DNA of 26,302 bases from DATGMB01 sp035293845 (GTDB lineage: Bacteria > Acidobacteriota > Terriglobia > Bryobacterales > Bryobacteraceae): NCBI GenBank assembly GCA_035293845.1, contig DATGMB010000248.1, forward strand, positions 1-26,302, read 5' to 3'. Below, piece by piece: positions 21,878 to 26,302 of the stretch. The position numbers and the translations under genes were made by a program. The notes beneath the pieces are model-generated. The model saw only the letters and a program-made list of their open reading frames with translations, did not search any database and had not been told where the DNA came from. Position 1 is the stretch's first letter, and each line of letters opens with the position of its first letter.

Positions 21878-21964
21878 TCAACGGCCGATGGCTGGCGGCG
21901 TTTCGACCATCGACAGTAGCAGGCAAAGCACAACCAAAAGGGCAAGACCCGCGACGACAGGCAT
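21878..21964 (-). CDS. Possible 28-residue single-span membrane micropeptide
   Basis: This short frame encodes MPVVAGLALLVVLCLLLSMV followed by ETPPAIGR and a TGA. One uninterrupted hydrophobic segment of about 18 residues is followed by a short polar tail. A convincing AGGGGAG Shine-Dalgarno lies seven bases before the ATG. It begins 67 bp after the BNR gene on the same strand and so could be the last cistron of that unit. Size and shape recall small membrane regulators such as KdpF-type or toxin-like peptides, but no sequence family is recognised. Codon composition is less G/C-biased than its neighbours. Translation is unproven. Confidence 0.4.
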   Translation of the reverse strand: MPVVAGLALLVVLCLLLSMVETPPAIGR

Positions 21965-22031
21965 AAGCACTCTCCCCTCTGCCAGTGTGCGGAGCAACTG
22001 AAGGGCCAAACGTGAAGAGGCAAACCGGGTA

Positions 22032-22859
22032 CTACGGCCGGCACGCCCCGGCCTTGACCAGGAACGAAGCGACCGGCGTCCAGGCCCCGCCGCGCCGGCG
22101 CTCGATGTCGAAGGCTTGCGTGGATCGCTCGGCGCGGATGCGCCACTCGCTGGCGGCGGCAGCGTCCGCCTTGGGCAGGCGCAACGGCTTGGCCGAGGTT
22201 TGCCGCATGGTCCAGCTCTCGCCGCCGTTCGGAGACTCGTAAAGCTCGTAGCGGTCGCTATCGCTGCCGGGCCCGCGGTCGATGATCAGGCTGCCGCTAT
22301 CGCGTGCGGTGAAGGCGAATTGCAGGATCGTGCCGGAGTGGTCCTCGGCGTTTTCATCGAACACCGGGCGGCGGCGCCACGTTTTGCCGCCGTCGGTGGT
22401 CAGCAGCAGGAACGGATCCTGCGGCAGCGGGGAGAGGATTTCGCCCGAAGCCCAGCCGGTTTCGGCGTCGAAGAATTGCACGCGGTCGAGCGAGGCCGAA
22501 GGGATGCGCTCGTGCGCTTCGTGCCAGGTGCGTCCCTCGTCATCGCTCGCAAGCAGCATGGAAGAGAGCGTGACCGCCTGCGCGTGCAGGTTTCCGGCGA
22601 GGAAGATGCGGCTGCCGGTGCCTTCGGCGCCCGCAAGCTCGAGGTACACCGGGCAGGGGTCATCCTGCGAGCAGGTGAGGCCGGCGGCCTGCATATCGTC
22701 CGCGGTGCAGGCGAACGGGAGGGCGATGGGCTTGCCGGTGTTTTCCAGAACCGGCGCCGCCGGCGCACCCGGCGCAGCGGCTGGCGGCGTGCCCGGCGGT
22801 TCCTGCGCGAACAAGCCCGCGGCCGCCATCGCGATCAGCACACACCGGCGGGGTAGCAT
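22032..22859 (-). CDS. Exported BNR/Asp-box repeat protein
   Basis: A 275-residue protein with a signal peptide (MLPRRCVLIAMAAAGLFAQ) and a Pro/Ala-rich linker (about residues 20-40). Three Asp-box motifs, SDDEGRTW, TTDGGKTW and SPNGGESW, mark a beta-propeller fragment of the sialidase or YCF48-like type. The length is enough for only part of a full propeller, so it may dimerise or be a degenerate family member. Two Cys pairs (CTADDMQAAGLTCSQDDPC) may form disulfides. Asp-boxes are structural and give no substrate. No strong Shine-Dalgarno is seen. It lies 70 bp downstream of the TonB-dependent receptor gene, separated by a perfect GC hairpin. Confidence 0.75.
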   Translation of the reverse strand: MLPRRCVLIAMAAAGLFAQEPPGTPPAAAPGAPAAPVLENTGKPIALPFACTADDMQAAGLTCSQDDPCPVYLELAGAEGTGSRIFLAGNLHAQAVTLSSMLLASDDEGRTWHEAHERIPSASLDRVQFFDAETGWASGEILSPLPQDPFLLLTTDGGKTWRRRPVFDENAEDHSGTILQFAFTARDSGSLIIDRGPGSDSDRYELYESPNGGESWTMRQTSAKPLRLPKADAAAASEWRIRAERSTQAFDIERRRGGAWTPVASFLVKAGACRP

Positions 22860-22888
22860 CCTGAATGCGATTGTAGACCGGAATCCGC

Positions 22889-22917
22889 CGGGCCGGAGGC
22901 GGCGCGTCTCCGGCCCG
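22889..22917. terminator. GC hairpin between receptor and BNR genes
   Basis: A perfect 10-bp stem (CGGGCCGGAG with CTCCGGCCCG) encloses a 9-base loop. It starts 13 bp after the receptor stop on the - strand. No T-run follows in the direction of transcription, so it would be a factor-dependent terminator or an RNA stabiliser rather than a classical intrinsic terminator. Confidence 0.45.
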
Positions 22918-22929
22918 TGGGAAGGAGGG

Positions 22930-25446
22930 TTAAAACGCCAGCTTCAGCGACACCTGGATATTCCGCGCAGGGAACGCGGAAGTGATGGTGCCGAAATTCG
23001 AGTTGGAAACGTTCATCGAGGCGAACCCGTTGAAGTTCACGTTATTGAACGCGTTGATGAAGTCGCCGCGCAGCCGCAGATTGAACCGCTCGCGGAACTG
23101 GAAGAACTTGGTCGCGGAGAGGTTGTACTGCTGCAGTCCGGGGCCCTGCACATCGCCTGCGCCCGCGGTGCCCCAAACACCCTGCGCCGGAGCGCTGAAG
23201 ACCGCCGGGTTGAACCAGCCGTTCGGTCCGGGGTTGGGCAACAGCCAAGAACCGCCGTTGTAATTCGCCAGGCGCGCGCCGAGCACGCTGGTGTTCGCCG
23301 TGACCGTGTAGTAGAACCCGGTCTGCAGGTGGATGATGCCGCTCAACTGCCAGCCGCCGACCGTCTGGCGCACGAACGCCTTCTGCCCCGTCAGCTTCGG
23401 CAGGTACCAGACGAACGTGCCGACGAAAGCCTGCCGCACGTCCATGCCGCCCGCCGAACTGGTGGAACTGGCCGGGCCGTACATGGTCTTCAGGTTGAAC
23501 GCGTTGAGGTCGTTGGCGGTATCCGAGGAGGCATCCGTCAGAAGCTTCGACCAGGTATACGCCCCGGTGAACTCCACCCCCGCCATGCGGCGAGAAACCT
23601 GCACCTGCAGCGCGTGGTAGTTGGATGTGGCGGCGCTCATGAACTGCTGGATGGTGGAATAGCCGGGGTAGGGCCGGATGGAGTTCTCGTTGGTCGTGCT
23701 GGCCACGTTCTGGAGCACGTACCACGAGGGCTGGTTGATATCCGGCTCGGCCAGAAGGTGACGGCCCAGCGTCCCCACGTAATTGGCCTGGAGGAACATC
23801 TTCATCGGCAGCTCGCGCTGGATGCCGAAGCTGAATTGCTCGGAATACGGCACCTTCAGCTTGGGATCGATCGTCTGGATCGAGCTCCAGGGCGCCAGCG
23901 TCGTGCTGCCGCCCGTGATGTTGGCCAGGTTAGCGTAGTTGTAGGAGGCGCTTGTCACGTAGGGCGGATTGTTCAGGGTATAGAACGTCGGGTTGCCCTG
24001 GATGCGGTCGTAGAACATCCCGAAGCCGCCGCGAACGGTGGTCTTGGCGCCGAGCGCGTAGGCGAAGCCGGCGCGCGGCTCCCACTTGCCCGAGCTCGGA
24101 TACATGCCGCGCGGCGCCCCCGCCGGCACCGCGAGCACCGCGGGATCGCTGGCGTTCGGCACGAGGTAGGCCTGCGACGGATTGATCCCGTTGGCCACCC
24201 GCTGCAGCCCGTTGTACAGGTTGCCCGACCCGGCCACCACCTGCCCGCTTGCATTCACCTTCACGGCCTGCGCCGGGTTCCACAGCGCCGGGTTGAAGAT
24301 CGAGAGATTGTTCACGGTCGAATACATCGCCATCATGTATTCGTAGCGCAGACCCAGGTTGAGGCTGAGCTTGCTCGTCGCCTTCCAGGTTTCATCGACG
24401 AACGCTGCCGGCTCGGTGTAGCGATACTTGCCCATGGGGTCGTATTGGGCCTCGGTGTAGCTGTTGAAGTTGCCGAGCAGCGCGTCGGCCAGCGCGTAGC
24501 CGGTGGTGTTGGGGTTGCCGGTGGCGTTGAAGCTGATGTTGCCGTCGTAGGCCGAGCGGCCGTTCTGGTCCTTGCGGTTGCGGATGACGGAGAAGCCGGC
24601 GCGGATCGAATGCTGCCCGTGGATGATCGACACGGTGTCCGCGGCCTCCAGGTTGGTGGTCGGGGAGATCAGCGTCTTGGCCGGGCCGTTGAAGCTCGCC
24701 ATGCTGGTGATGCTCACGTCGGGAATGCCGTTCACATACGGCCCGACGTTATTGAACACGCGCTGGAACTGGAAGCCCTGCGTGGTCCGCTCCCAGGTGT
24801 CGCCCTGGTTCCAGTAATGCTGCGAATTCCAGGATGCGCCGGCGTGCGCCTCATTGATCAGCGTGGGCGAGATCACCCATGTCTCCGAAACCAGCGCGCT
24901 CTTGCCGGGGCGGTCGCGCTCTTCGGGCGTAATCGGAATGTTGCCGCCCGGGCCGTTCGGCACCAGGATCGAGTTGTAATCGTCCACCCAGCGGCCGAAC
25001 ATCGTGTGGCGGTCGTTGATGCGGTAATCCACGCGGGCGATGTCCTCGCGGTAATCGAGCGGGTTCGGACTCTCGAAGGTGGCGTTGTTGGAGACCGCCG
25101 TGTTGGTGAAGCTGGCCGCCATCGGCATCACCGTGCGGTATACGTTGCCGATCGCCCGGCCATCTACGGTCAGCATGCTGGCCGGGATGATGTTGCCCGC
25201 GAAGGGCGTCTTCGTGCCGGGCTCGTAGACGATGGTGGGCTTGCTTCCCGCGAGCAGCGCCGAAAAATCGCCGCCCAGCTCGGCGGTTGTCGGCAGCGTG
25301 GTGCGCGAGGGCGCCGACTGCTGCCGCAGCCGCTTCCATTCTTCGCCGGCGAAAAAGAACAGCTTGTCCTTCTTGATCGGCCCGCCGAGGTCCCAGCCGA
25401 AATCGTTGAAGCGCAGTTCGGTGTTATTCGCGGCGAAGAAGTTGCG
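22930..25446 (-). CDS. TonB-dependent receptor, beta-barrel part (separated by frameshift)
   Basis: C-terminal continuation of the outer-membrane receptor begun at 26249. The frame resumes at 25446 with RNFFAANNTELRFNDFGWDL and GGPIKKDKLFFFAGEEW, the standard sequence after the FRNDxxDA motif of Oar-like acidobacterial receptors. No stop occurs until 22930. It encodes about 838 residues of barrel strands with alternating aromatic residues and ends in the terminal Phe (SLKLAF) expected for BAM-dependent insertion. Local ATG starts such as 25176 are unlikely to be real starts. These receptors are thought to import or bind large substrates such as glycans or peptides using TonB energy; the ligand is unknown. 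If the frameshift is a sequencing error, the whole gene spans 22930-26249, about 1105 residues. Confidence 0.85.
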   Translation of the reverse strand, partial: RNFFAANNTELRFNDFGWDLGGPIKKDKLFFFAGEEWKRLRQQSAPSRTTLPTTAELGGDFSALLAGSKPTIVYEPGTKTPFAGNIIPASMLTVDGRAIGNVYRTVMPMAASFTNTAVSNNATFESPNPLDYREDIARVDYRINDRHTMFGRWVDDYNSILVPNGPGGNIPITPEERDRPGKSALVSETWVISPTLINEAHAGASWNSQHYWNQGDTWERTTQGFQFQRVFNNVGPYVNGIPDVSITSMASFNGPAKTLISPTTNLEAADTVSIIHGQHSIRAGFSVIRNRKDQNGRSAYDGNISFNATGNPNTTGYALADALLGNFNSYTEAQYDPMGKYRYTEPAAFVDETWKATSKLSLNLGLRYEYMMAMYSTVNNLSIFNPALWNPAQAVKVNASGQVVAGSGNLYNGLQRVANGINPSQAYLVPNASDPAVLAVPAGAPRGMYPSSGKWEPRAGFAYALGAKTTVRGGFGMFYDRIQGNPTFYTLNNPPYVTSASYNYANLANITGGSTTLAPWSSIQTIDPKLKVPYSEQFSFGIQRELPMKMFLQANYVGTLGRHLLAEPDINQPSWYVLQNVASTTNENSIRPYPGYSTIQQFMSAATSNYHALQVQVSRRMAGVEFTGAYTWSKLLTDASSDTANDLNAFNLKTMYGPASSTSSAGGMDVRQAFVGTFVWYLPKLTGQKAFVRQTVGGWQLSGIIHLQTGFYYTVTANTSVLGARLANYNGGSWLLPNPGPNGWFNPAVFSAPAQGVWGTAGAGDVQGPGLQQYNLSATKFFQFRERFNLRLRGDFINAFNNVNFNGFASMNVSNSNFGTITSAFPARNIQVSLKLAF

Positions 25447-26249
25447 GCGTCCATGGCGTCGTTGCGGAAATACTCGAACAGCGCGCCGTGGTAATTGTTG
25501 GTGCCGTTCTTGGTCATCAGGTTGAACGCCACGCCGGCCGAGCGGCCGTATTGCGCCGAGAAGTTGGAGGTCTGGATCTTGACCTCCTGCATGAAATCGG
25601 GGCTGATGTTGTTGATCAGGCTTCCATTGGCGCCGGCATCCAGGTTGCCGAGGCCGTCCACGGTCATGTTGTTCTGGTTGGTGCGGTGGCCGTTGACGGT
25701 CTGGTTGGTGGCGCTGAGCGAGGTGAGCTCGCTGAACTGGTCGAGGCTGGTGACGGTCGCGCCGGGGACGAGCGTCAGCAGCTCCATATAGCTGCGCCCG
25801 TTGAGCGCCAGGTTGTCGACCTGCTCCTTATCGATGATGTGCGAGACTTCGCCCGAAACCGTGTTCAGCGTTTCCGGCTGCTCCTGGGCGACGACGTCGA
25901 CGGTAGTCGTGGCCTCGCCGACTTGCAGGCTGAAATCGGCGGTGACGCGGCCGTCGGCGACGACAAACAGCCCGCGGCGTTCCGCTTTGCGGAAGCCGGC
26001 CTGGTCGACCGTGACACTATATGGGCCGATCGGCAGGTTCTCGGAAACGTAGAAGCCGTGGTCGTCCGTGGTCAGGCTGCGGACGGCGTGCGTGTCGGTA
26101 TTGGTGATGATCACCTTGGCCGCCGGAATGGCCGCGCCGGAGGGGTCCGTGACGGTCCCGGAGATGCGGCCGAAATTGGTCTGCGCCGTTAACGGCAGGG
26201 CGCAAAAACAGAGCGCGAGAAACGCAAACAAACGTGGTAAGCGCGACAT
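25170..26249 (-). CDS. TonB-dependent receptor, N-terminal part (frameshifted)
   Basis: N-terminal piece of an Oar-like outer-membrane receptor. It has a signal peptide (MSRLPRLFAFLALCFCALPLTAQ), a carboxypeptidase-regulatory-like beta-sandwich (GRISGTVTDPSGAAIPAAKV to VTVDQAGFRKAE, residues 27-87), and a plug domain with LNGRSYMELLTLVPGATV, TVDGLGNLDAGANG and QTSNFSAQYGRSAGVAFNLM. Homology stops at FRNDAMDA (about residue 268). The remaining 92 residues are an out-of-frame tail rich in Ser, Arg and Pro. AGAGGA precedes the ATG at a good distance. TACAAT at 26302-26297 on the - strand may be the -10 box, its -35 lying outside the window. The product as read would be a truncated, barrel-less protein. 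Confidence 0.85.
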   Translation of the reverse strand: MSRLPRLFAFLALCFCALPLTAQTNFGRISGTVTDPSGAAIPAAKVIITNTDTHAVRSLTTDDHGFYVSENLPIGPYSVTVDQAGFRKAERRGLFVVADGRVTADFSLQVGEATTTVDVVAQEQPETLNTVSGEVSHIIDKEQVDNLALNGRSYMELLTLVPGATVTSLDQFSELTSLSATNQTVNGHRTNQNNMTVDGLGNLDAGANGSLINNISPDFMQEVKIQTSNFSAQYGRSAGVAFNLMTKNGTNNYHGALFEYFRNDAMDAATSSPRITPNCASTISAGTSAGRSRRTSCSFSPAKNGSGCGSSRRPRAPRCRQPPSWAAIFRRCSREASPPSSTSPARRRPSRATSSRPAC

Positions 26250-26302
26250 GGAAATCCTCTCATCGAACTGGTCGAAAAACCCCGTAGATGAACCGGATTG
26301 TA

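Noticed and set aside
25440..25452. Programmed ribosomal frameshift in the receptor gene
   Set aside because: The site (GACGCCGCAACU) is not a slippery heptamer, and no stimulatory structure or nearby stop was evident.
22282..25494. Open frame of about 1070 codons on the + strand
   Set aside because: It runs antisense to the TonB-dependent receptor and BNR genes, is Arg/Gly/Val-rich without a recognisable domain, and arises from the strong G/C third-position bias.
1..26302. CRISPR array, tRNA, rRNA, insertion sequence or prophage
   Set aside because: No regular spacer-repeat pattern, tRNA-like fold with CCA end, rRNA-like block, transposase or integrase motif was noticed while reading both strands; a dedicated scan was not possible here.

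Overview
The window looks like chromosomal DNA of a high-GC soil-type Acidobacteriota, most likely from the Solibacter/Bryobacter lineage. This is inferred from gene content: an Oar-like TonB-dependent receptor with an N-terminal carboxypeptidase-regulatory-like domain, a DUF5107-TPR exported protein, a NifJ plus dihydroorotate-dehydrogenase-like pair, and an ECF42-type sigma factor with a DGPF/YciI partner. No rRNA, tRNA, CRISPR array, integrase or transposase was seen.

Layout. Positions 1-375 are a relatively AT-rich non-coding edge with two inverted repeats. Positions 376-1885 (+) encode an ABC-2 permease and ATPase of the Wzm/Wzt polysaccharide export type. Positions 2001-6476 (-) hold an L,D-transpeptidase, a DUF1186/SEC-C protein and a 1001-residue exported DUF5107-TPR protein. 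Positions 6668-11250 (+) are nifJ (pyruvate:ferredoxin oxidoreductase, TTG start with a strong Shine-Dalgarno) overlapping a DHOD-like flavoprotein gene by 4 bp. Positions 11298-13719 (+) hold a DinB-family gene behind a possible ECF42 promoter, two related perfect hairpins, and an overlapping YciI/DGPF and ECF42 sigma factor pair. Positions 13736-15779 (-) encode a SAM methyltransferase and a LytS-like histidine kinase with no visible response regulator. Positions 15899-16510 (+) are a monofunctional ribA, followed at once by a G-rich heptamer array facing an inverted C-rich copy. A lytic transglycosylase (16758-18236, +) converges on feoAB (20477-18292, -), whose promoter implies a near-leaderless feoA mRNA. 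A RimI-like acetyltransferase and a Tat-exported protein with four YPGGG repeats follow (20598-21810, +). The right end (-) holds a TonB-dependent receptor split by a one-base frameshift near 25446, a BNR/Asp-box exported protein, and a possible 28-residue membrane micropeptide.

Most genes are ordinary housekeeping or envelope functions. No single new multi-gene system is obvious. The least explained signals are the STRR1-like inverted G-run arrays after ribA, the paired compensatory hairpins before the YciI gene, the candidate ECF42 promoter in front of dinB, the NifJ-coupled DHOD-like protein that lacks the usual DHOD catalytic motif, the micropeptide gene, and the receptor frameshift. Very long antisense frames (up to about 1070 codons) are by-products of the strong G/C bias at third codon positions and are not annotated.
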